Shown: positions 1-9,161, counted from the first letter of the stretch. The stretch: DNA of 64,000 nt from Acidovorax sp. (GCA_031277855.1 JAITLO010000025.1:62001-126000); one strand, 5' to 3'. Translations and numbers: made by a program. The notes: generated by a model from the sequence alone, not told the origin.

Positions 1-421
1 GCACTGTGCCTGCCAGCGTCTCGGCCAGTTGCGGGGCCTCGGGCAGCGGGGGGGCAAAAATCAGCTTGGGGGTGTGGGCATGCTCACCACGCCTTGCACT
101 CCAGCGCATGATGAGCTTGTGCATCCAGCGGCGCAGCGCGGGCTCATCGGGCACCATGACCGGCATGATGACCACGGTGTGCGCGGCCTGGCAAGCGTCC
201 AGGGCCTCGGGCAAGGCCGGCTGGTAGCGGTCCACAAAGGCAGGCTGCACGACGATCTGCGTCCAGGTCGGCTCCATGCCCTGTGCCTGTGTTTCGGCCT
301 GCAAACGGGCATGTACATGCGCTGCCAGCTGGGCCAGTTCCGCCTCGCTGGCGGCATAGACCGCTCCACGTCCGAGCAGGATGACGGCCAACGAATGCGA
401 AGAGCTTGCGGTGGTGTTCAA
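1..421 (-). CDS. CbiX-like sirohydrochlorin chelatase family protein (3' part beyond left edge)
   Basis: The first 140 codons are visible and the gene runs off the left edge. The N-terminus reads MNTTASSSHSLAVILLGRGA, which resembles the VGHGSR-type strand opening of CbiX/SirB chelatases. A later stretch with HTVVIMPVMV fits a second strand of the chelatase fold. CbiX proteins insert cobalt or iron into sirohydrochlorin. The ATG overlaps the stop of the upstream binding-protein gene as ATGA, so it is the third gene after the cobalamin riboswitch. That context supports a role in cobalamin metabolism. The canonical His of the first motif appears replaced (LGRGA), so this may be a divergent or non-catalytic member. 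Family assignment is moderate because the C-terminal half is missing. Confidence 0.6.
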   Translation of the reverse strand, partial: MNTTASSSHSLAVILLGRGAVYAASEAELAQLAAHVHARLQAETQAQGMEPTWTQIVVQPAFVDRYQPALPEALDACQAAHTVVIMPVMVPDEPALRRWMHKLIMRWSARRGEHAHTPKLIFAPPLPEAPQLAETLAGTV

Positions 422-1467
422 TGCAGGGCCTCCCGCTGGAACTCCACCGCATTGACGCCGATCTTTCGCTCGGGATGCAGGGCCGCAGCCAGCCGCTGCG
501 CCGTCTCCACATTGCGCGGGCCGGGTGTAGCCTCGGCGTAGCTCATGACAAAAAACCGGCGATGGCGAATCGCACTCACCGCTTCCAGCTCTTTTTTCTG
601 CAGCAGAAAATCAATTTTCCCCTGTGCGTTGGGCGTGCCGTAGTCGACGATGATGATCCACTCGGGGTTGCGGTCGATCACATCTTCCCAGTTGCCCTTG
701 GGCCAGTTTTTGGCCAGGTCAGCAAAGATATTGGTGGCTCCGGCCTCATCCATCATGGCCTGGGGCATGCCCAAACGCCCCACGGTGGTGGGGAGTTTTT
801 CGCCGCTGTCAAAGACAAAGACGCGGGGGCGATCTACCACGCCCTGCATTTGCTGCCTCAGCTGCTGCAGCGCTGCACGCAGCGGCGCCATGCGCGCCTC
901 GGCCTGCGGCCGAATGCCAAAGATGTGACCCACGTTCTCCATGTCTTTGAAGCCATCGTCCAGCGCCACACGCTCGCGCTGTTGCACATGGATGCAGGAC
1001 TCGGACAGCACATAGGACGCCACCCCATGCTCTGCCAGGCGCTCGGGCGTGACACCGCCCGGGCGAAAGCCATAGCTCCAGCCGCCGAAGACAAAATCAG
1101 CGTTCACGCCCAGCAGGCTCTCCATATTCATGCCCTGCTCCGACAGATTGGGCACCCGCGCAAGCCAGGGTGAAAGCTGTGGGCTGATGGCTTTTTGCGA
1201 CGAGATGCCGCCATAGCCCACCAGCTTCTCACCCAATCCGAGGAATAAAAACATCTCGGCAATATTCACATCATGTGTGACGGCGCGCTGGGGCACGTGG
1301 TCATAGCGCGTGGGCTGGCCGCACACATCGATGACCACGGCAGGCGCATGCTCCCGGGCATGGGCCTGGTCCGCTGCAGGCTGCGGCGTTTTTTGCTCGC
1401 CACAGCCTGCCGCCAGCAGAGCCAGCGGCAGCATGCAAGCGCGAAGCAGAAATCTGCGCATGGGCAT
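418..1467 (-). CDS. BtuF-like periplasmic cobalamin-binding lipoprotein
   Basis: A 349-residue substrate-binding protein of the BtuF/FepB class III family. The N-terminus has an Arg-rich start, a hydrophobic stretch and the lipobox LAAGC, so it should be a lipoprotein. The N-lobe begins with the typical 'xRAVTHDVNIAEMFLFLGLG' pattern and the C-lobe with 'RVFVFDSGE'. A longer frame opens 54 bases upstream, but the ATG at 1467 shares one base with the receptor stop (TGATG), which points to translational coupling and fixes the start. It should deliver B12 or a corrinoid to the btuCD transporter encoded about 2.7 kb upstream on the same strand. It lies downstream of the riboswitch, so it is probably repressed by cobalamin. 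Substrate is inferred from context. Confidence 0.8.
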   Translation of the reverse strand: MPMRRFLLRACMLPLALLAAGCGEQKTPQPAADQAHAREHAPAVVIDVCGQPTRYDHVPQRAVTHDVNIAEMFLFLGLGEKLVGYGGISSQKAISPQLSPWLARVPNLSEQGMNMESLLGVNADFVFGGWSYGFRPGGVTPERLAEHGVASYVLSESCIHVQQRERVALDDGFKDMENVGHIFGIRPQAEARMAPLRAALQQLRQQMQGVVDRPRVFVFDSGEKLPTTVGRLGMPQAMMDEAGATNIFADLAKNWPKGNWEDVIDRNPEWIIIVDYGTPNAQGKIDFLLQKKELEAVSAIRHRRFFVMSYAEATPGPRNVETAQRLAAALHPERKIGVNAVEFQREALH

Positions 1468-3614
1468 CAAAAGCGCATCTGCGCCATCAGCTCCACGCTG
1501 CGGCTTGTACCCAGAATCCACTGGGTGTTATAGGCCGAGGTGGCATAGACGCGGTTGGTCAGATTGCGGCCAATCAGGCTCAAGGTGGTCTTGGGGTTCA
1601 CATTCCAGCGCACCACTGCATCCACCAGGGTGTAGGCAGGCAGGCGCTTGGCGTCGCTGTTGGCGTTGTCGCCAAAGCGCTGGCCCACATGGCGTAGGCC
1701 CAGCGAGGTCTGCCAATCACCCATGCGGTAATGGCCCCACAGATTGGCCGTGAGCTTGGGCACATTGGCGGGGCGGTTTCCGGCGCGGTTGGCACCTCCT
1801 GCCTCGATCAGCTCGTCAAATTTGGCGCGTGTATAGGCGGCATTGGCTTCCAGGCGGAATGCCGGGGTCACATTGAAGGCGCCCGCCAACTCCAGCCCAT
1901 TCGAGGACTGCTTTCCGCCCTGAATCGACAGGGCCGAATTGTTCGGGTCGCGCGTGATGATGTCGTTCTTGGTGATCTGGAACAGCGCCACCGTCCATTC
2001 ACCACGGCCTGCGGCCAGCTGCTGCTTGAAGCCCAGCTCCTGCTGGCGGCCCTTGCTAAGGGTATAGCCAGTCTGCGATGACGCGAGAGACAACAGGCTG
2101 GTGACCGGGTCATGGCCGGTGCTCATTTGCGCATAGACGCTGGATGCTTCGTTCAGCTTGTAGGTTGCACCCAGGCGCCATGAGGTGCCGTTCAAGTCTT
2201 TGTCAAAGCCTGTGTTGGGAGAGACTAATTCCTGACGCGAGAACTCATACCAGTCGCGGCGTATCCCCCCCATCAACAACCATTGCGGATGGATCTTCCA
2301 GGCATCCTCGATAAACAGCGCGTTCTGGCGCAGTGTGGAGGCCATCTTCGGCTGATAAGGGTTGGCACTGCGCCAGGGAGCCGATCCCGGGTCAAGGGCC
2401 GGCACATCAATGCTGGTGGTGTTGTATGGGGAATTGCTGGTGTTGCGGAAATTGGTGTGAGACACATCCCAGCCCACAGCCACCTGGTGGGTGCCGGCCT
2501 TCCAGTCCAGCGCCATGCGGTTGCCGTTTTGCTGCAGCGCGTGGCCTATCTCCAGATAGTCCGCAAGAGTGACCTTACCTGTCGATGGGGTGTACTTATA
2601 GGCCTCGATGTTCTTCCAATGCCGGTCAGAGCTGAAGTGGTAGAGCTCATTGCGCACACTCAGCACATCGTTGATCTGCCAGCTGGCCTTGGCCTTGAAA
2701 CGCCGGTCACGGTAGTGGATGTCGCTGTCTTCGGAGTTATAGCCCTTGTTCTTCAGCGCACTCGCCAGGCGACCATCCACCACCGGCGTACCGTAGTAGC
2801 GCGATGGTTCCTGGTTGCTGATATCGGCCGTCAGATCGAATGTGAGATCGCTGCGCGGCTGCCAGCGCAGCGCACTCATCAGCTTGGCGCTCTTGCTGTT
2901 GTCAAAGGGGCGGGCGCCATCGCTGCTGCTGCCATAGGCATCCACGCGGTAGCTCAGGGTGTCGCTGATGGCGCCGGTGCTGCCCACACCCACGCGGGCC
3001 GTGCCATGGTTGCCACCGGTGAGCATGAGCTCGGTGGAGCGCTCGCGGCTGGGTTGCTTGCGAATGGCATTGACCGTGGCGCCCATGGTGCCGCTGCCAT
3101 ACATCAACGAGGCCGGGCCGCGCAGCACCTCCAGGCGCTCATAGCCCCAGGTGTCCGAGGGATAGTTCACCGTACCCGAGCCTACGCCCAGCATGATGCC
3201 GTCCTCGGCCACACCCACCGAATTCACGCCGGCAAAGCCACGGCTGGAAAACGACAGCCCACCATTGCCCGGCGAACCTGCAGCCGTCAGGCCCACGGTG
3301 CGGGTCACCGCATCCACCGTACCCCGATCGGCACGCTCATCGATTTGCTCGGCAGACACACCGCTGACGCTGGCGGGCAGGTCCAGCACACGCACATCCA
3401 CATGCGAGGCCGATGTGGCGGGGCGGTTGGTGTCCAAGGGCGCTTCGGCCTGGCGGGCCTCCTGCACCGTCACCTCGGGCAAGGCTTGCTGGGCCAGCAC
3501 GGCCGCAGGCCACAGCAGCGCCAATTGCAGCGCAGCGCTGCTGGAACGGAGAGAAAAAGGAGGTTTTTTGCCGGAAGCCGTGGAGGCGGCAAGAAGAGCT
3601 GGTGTGTTGCGCAT
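1467..3614 (-). CDS. TonB-dependent outer-membrane receptor, BtuB-like role in cobalamin uptake
   Basis: A 715-residue TonB-dependent receptor. After the signal peptide (ending near VLAQQ) comes a TonB-box-like LPEVTV. A plug domain follows with 'LRGPASLMYGSGTMGATVNAI', and then a barrel ending in the typical terminal Phe (ELMAQMRF). The frame stays open upstream to a GTG at 3755. The ATG at 3614 gives a normal signal peptide and leaves a leader after the riboswitch, so I prefer it. Sequence alone looks like a siderophore-type receptor. The cobalamin riboswitch directly upstream and the BtuF-like gene coupled downstream make a corrinoid the likely ligand. It should act with TonB-ExbBD, which are not in this window. 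Confidence 0.85.
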   Translation of the reverse strand: MRNTPALLAASTASGKKPPFSLRSSSAALQLALLWPAAVLAQQALPEVTVQEARQAEAPLDTNRPATSASHVDVRVLDLPASVSGVSAEQIDERADRGTVDAVTRTVGLTAAGSPGNGGLSFSSRGFAGVNSVGVAEDGIMLGVGSGTVNYPSDTWGYERLEVLRGPASLMYGSGTMGATVNAIRKQPSRERSTELMLTGGNHGTARVGVGSTGAISDTLSYRVDAYGSSSDGARPFDNSKSAKLMSALRWQPRSDLTFDLTADISNQEPSRYYGTPVVDGRLASALKNKGYNSEDSDIHYRDRRFKAKASWQINDVLSVRNELYHFSSDRHWKNIEAYKYTPSTGKVTLADYLEIGHALQQNGNRMALDWKAGTHQVAVGWDVSHTNFRNTSNSPYNTTSIDVPALDPGSAPWRSANPYQPKMASTLRQNALFIEDAWKIHPQWLLMGGIRRDWYEFSRQELVSPNTGFDKDLNGTSWRLGATYKLNEASSVYAQMSTGHDPVTSLLSLASSQTGYTLSKGRQQELGFKQQLAAGRGEWTVALFQITKNDIITRDPNNSALSIQGGKQSSNGLELAGAFNVTPAFRLEANAAYTRAKFDELIEAGGANRAGNRPANVPKLTANLWGHYRMGDWQTSLGLRHVGQRFGDNANSDAKRLPAYTLVDAVVRWNVNPKTTLSLIGRNLTNRVYATSAYNTQWILGTSRSVELMAQMRF

Positions 3615-4154
3615 TTCAAAAAAGGCTGGAACCGCCTGATGGGAAAGCTGCGCAGACAAGGGCTTTGCCGGGGACGACAATGCACTCTGAAATTCCGGCC
3701 GCCATCCGCACCCCGCAGACAGTTGTAGCAAGCGCCAGTCGCTGGGCGACGGCACGGTGTGGCGTTTCTACAGGCCGGTCTCCGGGCTCACAGGCGATAC
3801 GGCTTGGTTTTCTATCGAATACCAAGCCGTTGAATCTCCACCCCACCTTCCCGGGTTGTTTGCACACATTTTTGTGAGCGAACCGACCCAGTGGCCGCAA
3901 GCGCATGAAGCGACTTGCATGGGGTGTTTTTCCTGCATACCGTTGCGGGGGCAGCCAAGGCATGACGGCTGGAGCATGCGCTCTCAAACCGGACCTTGTT
4001 CCCGTTTCACTTGCTGCAAAGCAAGCACCTGCCGAAACAATATGCCCTCGGAGCATCTCCAAGGGCACGGGCCGGAGTCTATCAGCCGATGCTGCAGCTG
4101 GCCCGCTCAACCGTGGCTGGTACAGGTAATTACCAGGGCCGGCGACAGCAGCGG
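3615..4154. other. Intergenic region between btuD and the receptor gene
   Basis: This 540-base gap holds the riboswitch. Between btuD and the riboswitch there is a perfect palindrome GGTAATTACC at 4128-4137, lying inside a longer imperfect hairpin (CTGGTA/TACCAG). It lacks a following T-run, so it is not a clear terminator. A promoter for the riboswitch transcript should lie between 4034 and 4154, but I could not pick -35/-10 boxes with confidence. Confidence 0.5.
3770..4034 (-). promoter_or_regulatory. Cobalamin (AdoCbl) riboswitch
   Basis: Reading the minus strand from about 4034 to 3770, the conserved landmarks of the cobalamin element occur in order. They are GAAACGGGAA (about 4002-4011), GCTGCCCCCGCAACGG (about 3940-3956), the B12 box GCCACTGGG (about 3886-3894), CCGGGAAGG (about 3847-3855) and the closing GCCCGGAGACCGGCCTG (about 3772-3788). 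The closing CCTG can pair with CAGG near 4030, giving stem P1. It sits 155 bases upstream of the receptor start, so cobalamin binding should switch off the receptor, BtuF-like and CbiX-like genes. No second copy was found upstream of btuC. Confidence 0.93.
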
Positions 4155-4940
4155 CTACATCTCTTGCGGCAGATACTCGATCAAGAGCTTGCCCGTGCGC
4201 GGGCTGGTGCTGACAAGAGCGCGCACACCGTAGACTTGGGCAATGGTCTTCTCCGTCAGCACCTGGGCCGGCGTGCCCTGGGCCACCAAAGCACCGCCTT
4301 GCAACAGGTAGAGGCGGTCGCAGTAATGTGCCGCCATCTGCAACTCGTGCAGCGCGGCCAGCGTAGTCAGGCCCAGGCTGCGTATCAGGTTCATCAGCTC
4401 GAACTGGTGGCGCACATCCAGGTGGTTGGTGGGCTCGTCCAGCACCAACATCGGCGCCTGTTGGGCCAGGGCGCGGGCCATCAGCACACGCTGCTTCTCA
4501 CCGCCGGAGAGGGTGGCGAACATGCGCTGTGCAAGGTTTTGTGCATCCACGCGCTGCAAGGCCTGCGCCACGATGTCCAAATCCTCTTGGCTGTCGCGCG
4601 CCCATGCAGCCTGGTGGGGGATGCGCCCCATCAACACCACGTCCTGCACGCTGAGGGCGAACTCGCTGCCGTTCTCCTGGGCCAGCACGGCCATGGCGCG
4701 CGCATTCTCTCGGGCACTGCTGCGCCAAACATCACGGCCCTGCTGCAGCACGCTGCCAGCGGTGGGTTTGAGGATGCGGTAGATCATGCGCAGCAGCGTG
4801 GATTTGCCGCTGCCGTTGGGGCCCAACAGGCCCACGAATTCGCCCCTGCCCACATGCAGGCTGACATCACGCACGATATGGGCCGCAGCCGCCTGCCAGT
4901 GCAAGCCCCGGGCCTGCAGTTGCATGTCTAACTCGCTCAT
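4155..4940 (-). CDS. btuD: Cobalamin/siderophore ABC transporter ATPase (BtuD-like)
   Basis: A 261-residue ABC ATPase of the FecE/BtuD family. Visible motifs are Walker A GPNGSGKST, signature LSGGEKQRV, Walker B MLVLDEPTNHLD and an H-loop histidine in AALHELQMA. The frame opens 33 bases earlier, but ATG 4940 overlaps the btuC stop as ATGA, so translation is coupled. It would energise corrinoid import with the BtuC-like permease and the BtuF-like binding protein encoded on the other side of the riboswitch. A siderophore transporter with the same fold is the alternative. The B12-regulated neighbours make cobalamin more likely. Confidence 0.85.
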   Translation of the reverse strand: MSELDMQLQARGLHWQAAAAHIVRDVSLHVGRGEFVGLLGPNGSGKSTLLRMIYRILKPTAGSVLQQGRDVWRSSARENARAMAVLAQENGSEFALSVQDVVLMGRIPHQAAWARDSQEDLDIVAQALQRVDAQNLAQRMFATLSGGEKQRVLMARALAQQAPMLVLDEPTNHLDVRHQFELMNLIRSLGLTTLAALHELQMAAHYCDRLYLLQGGALVAQGTPAQVLTEKTIAQVYGVRALVSTSPRTGKLLIEYLPQEM

Positions 4941-6019
4941 AGGCCCAGGCCTTTGCTGCTGTTCTTGCGGCACAGCATCCAGACAAAAAACGGCCCGCCC
5001 AGCAACGAGGTGATGACGCCCACCGGCACCTCGGCCGGCGCAAAGCTGATGCGTGAAACCACATCCACCCAGACCAGAAAGATGGCCCCCAGCAGCGCAG
5101 CCACGGGCAGCACGCGCCGGTGCTCGGCACCCACCAGCATGCGCGTGATATGGGGCACCATGAGACCGACGAAACCGATGGGGCCGGTGAGTGCCACCAG
5201 CACCCCGGTGACCATGGAGACCAGCACAAACAGCCAGCGCCGCGTGCGTGTGGTGTCCACACCCAGCGTGGCCGCGCTTTCCTCGCCGGCCAGCAAGGCA
5301 TTGAGAGCGCGCGCCTGGCCCAGCAGCAAGCCCATGCCCAGCAGCAGCAGGGCTGCAGGCAGGCCCAGATCATCCCAGCGCGTGCCGGCCAGGCTGCCCA
5401 AGGTCCAGGTCAGTACGGAGTTGGCCAGCTCGCGCTGGCCCGAGGTCAGCACCATCAGGCTGGTGACACCACCCAGGCAATAGGCCACGGCCACCCCACC
5501 CAGAATCAGGCGCGAGGCCAGCAATTGCCCTTGCGCATGGGCCAGCAGATAGACCGCCGTGCAAGCCGTCAAGGCCCCTGCAAAAGCCCCCAGTGGCAAG
5601 GCCAGACTGCCCGCAAAGGCCAGCACACCAAAGGCCAGCACCGCAACCGCCCCCACCGAAGCGCCCGAAGACACACCCAGCAAATAGGGATCCGCCAGCG
5701 GGTTGCGCACCATGGCCTGCATGGCCACGCCCACCAGCGCCAGGCCGGCCCCGGCCAGTGCCGCCAGCAACACGCGCGGCAGCCGTATACGCCAGACGAT
5801 TTGCTGCTGGGACACACTCCAGTCACCGGGCGGAAGCTCCAGGCCCAATCGCAGGCCCATCTCCTGGGCCGCAATATGCCAGGCCTGTTGCGGGGCGATG
5901 CGCACAGGCCCCAGGGTGATGGCCAGCGTCAGCGACAAGGCCAGTAGGACCAACAAGGCCAGCAGCCAGTAACGTAGGCGACGGCGCTGCAGCGCAAAGT
6001 GCAGGCTGGCAGCACTCAT
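4937..6019 (-). CDS. btuC: FecCD-family ABC permease (BtuC-like)
   Basis: A 360-residue polytopic membrane protein of the FecCD/BtuC family, with about ten hydrophobic segments. It starts with a basic N-terminus (LQRRRLRYWLLALLVLL) and contains the family stretch 'ARNPLADPYLLGVSSGAS' in the form VRNPLADPYLLGVSSGASVG. The 'GPIGFVGLMVPHITRM' cytoplasmic loop that contacts the ATPase is also present. It forms the inner-membrane channel with BtuD, whose gene overlaps by four bases. The start at 6019 has no strong Shine-Dalgarno, but family alignment supports it. No cobalamin riboswitch is visible in the 194 bases upstream, so regulation may differ from that of the receptor. Confidence 0.85.
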   Translation of the reverse strand: MSAASLHFALQRRRLRYWLLALLVLLALSLTLAITLGPVRIAPQQAWHIAAQEMGLRLGLELPPGDWSVSQQQIVWRIRLPRVLLAALAGAGLALVGVAMQAMVRNPLADPYLLGVSSGASVGAVAVLAFGVLAFAGSLALPLGAFAGALTACTAVYLLAHAQGQLLASRLILGGVAVAYCLGGVTSLMVLTSGQRELANSVLTWTLGSLAGTRWDDLGLPAALLLLGMGLLLGQARALNALLAGEESAATLGVDTTRTRRWLFVLVSMVTGVLVALTGPIGFVGLMVPHITRMLVGAEHRRVLPVAALLGAIFLVWVDVVSRISFAPAEVPVGVITSLLGGPFFVWMLCRKNSSKGLGL

Positions 6020-6213
6020 GTGCTGAGAACGTATTCAAGATTCAAAGCCCGCTCCATGCGCTCCAAAAGGCGAAACAAGATGACCGGAGCAGGCCGGGTC
6101 AAGCGGGCCGACCTCTCCAATGCGCTGCGCAGTATACGGTCCGAACTTGAGGCCTACGGTGCTGGCCAGGAGTGCGGGGCGCAATGGGCTGGCAGTGTTC
6201 GGTGAACGCAGGC

Positions 6214-6978
6214 CTAGCACAACCAGCGCGTGCTCACCCAGCGGGCCAGCAGGTCCAGCGCAAACCCCAGGCAGCCTATGAGCACAATGCCCGCCATCAG
6301 CTCGTCATAGGCCAGGCGGTCCCGGGTGTCGAGAATAAAGTAGCCCAGGCCGGCCGAGACGCCCAGCATTTCAGCCGGCACCAGCACGATCCAGCCAATG
6401 CCCAGGGCCAGGCGAAAGCCGGTGAGCACATGAGGAACGATGCCAGGCAACACAATGCGCCACACCACTTCAAGGCGTGTAGCCGACAGGCTGTGCGCCA
6501 GTTGCAGCCAGCTTTTGTCCAACACCGCCACACCGGCTGCGGTGTTGAGCATGATGGGCCAGACTGCGGCAAAGCTGAGCAGAAAAATCACCGGTGCCTC
6601 GCCCACGCCCAGGGCCATCACGGCCAGCGGCATCCAGGACAGGGGCGAGACCATGCGCAGAAACTGGAACAAGGTGCCCGTGAGCCTGGCAAACAGCGGC
6701 GACAGGCCCAGCCAGATGCCCAGCGGCACGCCGATCAGCAGCGCCAGCAGCAGCGACAGGCCTATGCGCTGCAGGCTCAGCGCCATGTGCAGCCATATCA
6801 GCCCGTCCTGCAGCAGCCGCCACAGGGCCGCAAAGCCGGCCTGGGGTGTAAAAGCCTCTTGTATGGCCTCTACATCGGACAGCTGCCGCGCGCCCAAGGC
6901 CCACAGGGTCACGGCCAGCAGCAGGCCCAGCGCGGGCCAGCCCAGCCGACCCAGCCACGCAGTGCGCAACGCCGTCAT
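6214..6978 (-). CDS. ABC transporter permease, SsuC/NrtB/TauC type
   Basis: A 254-residue inner-membrane permease with about six transmembrane segments. It carries the EAA-like loop of binding-protein-dependent permeases (around 'SLSATRLEVVWRIVLPGIVPHVLTG'). This is the class used for sulfonates, taurine, nitrate, bicarbonate and thiamine precursors. The start overlaps the binding-protein stop as ATGA. It is the last gene of a five-gene minus-strand operon (10821 to 6214). The substrate cannot be read from the permease; the flavoprotein and AhpD-like partners favour an organosulfur compound, which is inference only. Confidence 0.85.
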   Translation of the reverse strand: MTALRTAWLGRLGWPALGLLLAVTLWALGARQLSDVEAIQEAFTPQAGFAALWRLLQDGLIWLHMALSLQRIGLSLLLALLIGVPLGIWLGLSPLFARLTGTLFQFLRMVSPLSWMPLAVMALGVGEAPVIFLLSFAAVWPIMLNTAAGVAVLDKSWLQLAHSLSATRLEVVWRIVLPGIVPHVLTGFRLALGIGWIVLVPAEMLGVSAGLGYFILDTRDRLAYDELMAGIVLIGCLGFALDLLARWVSTRWLC

Positions 6979-8216
6979 ACCGCGATCACCTCTTTGCGCG
7001 TAAAGCTCTCTGCATGGCCAAAGGCCTTGAGGCCACCCACTTGCTGCAGGGCTTTTTTGACAAAGCGCTCATCCACCAGGTCTTTGGCCACAAAGCCGGG
7101 ATCGAGTTGGTGCAGAAAGTCCACATTGCCTTCCAGCTGCGTGGTCTGCAGGGCCTTGACCAGGGCCTCGGTGTAAGAGGCATAGGGATAGGGCTGGAAG
7201 TCGATGCGGCGCTGGTTCCATGCCGGGTGGTGGATGACGCCATCGCGCTGGTATTGCGCCATTTCGGTGGCCACCAACACCTTTGACAACACGGGCAGGC
7301 CGTGGGGCGTGTAGCGCCCTTCCCCGCTGCTGGCCAGCAGCTTGGCCGTGTCCAGCTGGTTGTTGCGCGTCCACAGCTGGGCCTTGACCATGGCATTGGT
7401 CACGCGCTGTGCCCATTCGGGGCGCTCGACGATGTCGCGCTCGGCCAGGGTCAAAAGGCAGCAGGCGTGGTTTTGCCAAACATCTCCCACAAAGCGCAGC
7501 ACCTTGCCCACGCCAGACACCTCGGCTGCTGCCACAAAGGGCTCTGCAACGATATAGCCGGCCACCGCCTTGGAGGCCAGGGCTGAGACCATTTCTGCCG
7601 GAGGCAACACCAGCAGATTGACCTCATCCGCTGCCAGGCCGGACTGGCGCGGACGGCTGACGGCCTTGAGCCCATTGGCCCGCAGCAACTGCTGCAGCAC
7701 CACGTTGTGGATGGAGTACCAGAACGGAATCGCCACCTGCTGGCCGCCCAGGTCTTTGACAGACTGGATATGTTTGGCCACGGCCAGGGCCGAGCCATTC
7801 ATGTGGTTCCAGGCCACGACCTTGGCGCCAAACTTCGAGCCATAGCGCACAAACATGGTGGATGGCGACAGCAGATGCACCACATTCACCTGGCCGGCGA
7901 CAAAGGCCTCTATGAGCTGAGCCCAGGTGCGGAACATGCGTGGCTTTTCGGTGCGCAGGCCCTCGGCCTCGAACAGCTGGCGGCTGTGGGCCACCAGCAG
8001 CGGCGTGGCATCGGTAATGGGCAGATAGCCTATGCGCACGGGCACATCGTCGCCCTTGCTGGTTTGGGCTGCCGCGTCACCAGCGCGCAGCAAGGGACTG
8101 GCGGCCGCACCGCTGAGGGCGGCAATGCGCAGCCAGTCGCGGCGGCTGATGCCGCAGTCGCAGGTGGAAGCGGCGCAAACATGCTGGTAGGCGGAACGCA
8201 GAGATTCGTCGTGCAT
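6975..8216 (-). CDS. ABC transporter substrate-binding protein (NrtA/SsuA-like), Tat-exported
   Basis: A 413-residue binding protein of the NMT1/SsuA/NrtA superfamily. It has a twin-arginine signal SRRDWLRIAALSG, then the mature domain starting VPVRIGYLPITDATPLLVA, the pattern typical of nitrate/sulfonate/bicarbonate receptors. The N-terminal region before the Arg pair contains Cys residues (CAASTCDC), which is unusual for a simple Tat leader. A longer frame exists, but ATG 8216 has GGGAG about 12 bases upstream and gives the better signal peptide. It should capture the substrate for the permease, with which it overlaps, and the ATPase encoded 75 bases upstream. Confidence 0.82.
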   Translation of the reverse strand: MHDESLRSAYQHVCAASTCDCGISRRDWLRIAALSGAAASPLLRAGDAAAQTSKGDDVPVRIGYLPITDATPLLVAHSRQLFEAEGLRTEKPRMFRTWAQLIEAFVAGQVNVVHLLSPSTMFVRYGSKFGAKVVAWNHMNGSALAVAKHIQSVKDLGGQQVAIPFWYSIHNVVLQQLLRANGLKAVSRPRQSGLAADEVNLLVLPPAEMVSALASKAVAGYIVAEPFVAAAEVSGVGKVLRFVGDVWQNHACCLLTLAERDIVERPEWAQRVTNAMVKAQLWTRNNQLDTAKLLASSGEGRYTPHGLPVLSKVLVATEMAQYQRDGVIHHPAWNQRRIDFQPYPYASYTEALVKALQTTQLEGNVDFLHQLDPGFVAKDLVDERFVKKALQQVGGLKAFGHAESFTRKEVIAV

Positions 8217-8291
8217 GGAAAAGACTCCCGGGTCAAACAGGAAGAAAAAACAGAGCAAGGTATGCGCAGCACTAAAGCCGCGCGGGTCGAT

Positions 8292-9161
8292 TCAGCGCGG
8301 ACAGCTGACGTCGGGTGTCGTGACGGGCCGGGCTTCTGCCGCGCCGTGCAAGCTGCGCAGGGCCGCCAGGATTTCCAGCCGCAGTGCGGTGACTGCAACC
8401 GTAGCCTCCACGCGTGGATGGGCAATTTCCACTTTCCATTCGCGCACGATGTGGCCGGCATGCGGACCGGAGCGGCCCATCAGCACGATGCGGTCAGCCA
8501 CCAAGATGGCCTCGTCGATGTCGTGGGTGACCAGCAAGGCGGCGGTATGCCAGCGCTGGACCAGCTCTACCAGCAGCTCCTGCATCTCGGCGCGGGTGAT
8601 GGCGTCGAGCGCGGAAAACGGCTCGTCTGCCAGCAGCAGCTGGGGCTGCCGCGCCAGCGCGCGTGCCAGGGCCACGCGCTGGGCCATGCCGCCAGACAGC
8701 TGAGCCGGGCGCAAGCCCTGCTTGCCCTGGAGGCCCACGGCTTCTATGGCCTGGTCCACGCGCTGACGCAAGCTGGCGGTATCCAGTGCCGGCTGGTGTT
8801 TGAAGTCCAGGCCAAAGGCCACGTTGTGCCAGACGCTCAACCAGGGCAGCAGGCTGGCCTGCTGAAACACCACGGCGGCGCGGGGATGGGGCTGCGTCAG
8901 CGCCGCGCCCAGAAACTCCACCTGGCCTTGCGAGGGCTGTTGCAGGCCGGCCAGCGTGCGCAGCAAGCTGGACTTGCCACAGCCACTACCGCCTAGCAGG
9001 CAGACGATTTCCTGGGCATGAATATCCAGATCAATGCCGCTGAACACCGATGCACCCGGTGCATAGCCAAAGCCCAGGCCACGCGCCTGCAAGGCCAGCG
9101 GGGCTGTGTGGGGCTGGGCAGCCAGCGCGGTCAGCTCCGCATCGGCCAGGGGCGCATTCAT
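8292..9161 (-). CDS. ABC transporter ATPase, SsuB/TauB/NrtD type
   Basis: A 289-residue ATPase with Walker A GGSGCGKSS, the Q-loop in VVFQQASLLPWLSVWHNV, signature LSGGMAQRVALARAL, Walker B LLLADEPFSALD and the H-loop in LLVTHDIDEA. The 'FQ..LLPW' Q-loop context is typical of SsuB/TauB/NrtCD ATPases. The ATG overlaps the stop of the acyl-CoA-dehydrogenase-like gene (ATGA). It powers import through the 6214-6978 permease. Confidence 0.88.
   Translation of the reverse strand: MNAPLADAELTALAAQPHTAPLALQARGLGFGYAPGASVFSGIDLDIHAQEIVCLLGGSGCGKSSLLRTLAGLQQPSQGQVEFLGAALTQPHPRAAVVFQQASLLPWLSVWHNVAFGLDFKHQPALDTASLRQRVDQAIEAVGLQGKQGLRPAQLSGGMAQRVALARALARQPQLLLADEPFSALDAITRAEMQELLVELVQRWHTAALLVTHDIDEAILVADRIVLMGRSGPHAGHIVREWKVEIAHPRVEATVAVTALRLEILAALRSLHGAAEARPVTTPDVSCPR

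Noticed and set aside
2283..3728. A 481-codon frame opposite the TonB receptor
   Set aside because: Low-complexity His/Gly/Ala-rich translation overlapping a clear receptor gene; shadow frame.
3615..3755. Longer start of the TonB receptor at GTG 3755
   Set aside because: It would place 47 residues before the signal peptide and nearly abut the riboswitch; ATG 3614 gives a normal export signal.
6020..6213. Possible second cobalamin riboswitch upstream of btuC
   Set aside because: No B12 box (GCCACTG) or CCGGGAAGG-type landmark is present on either strand in this gap.
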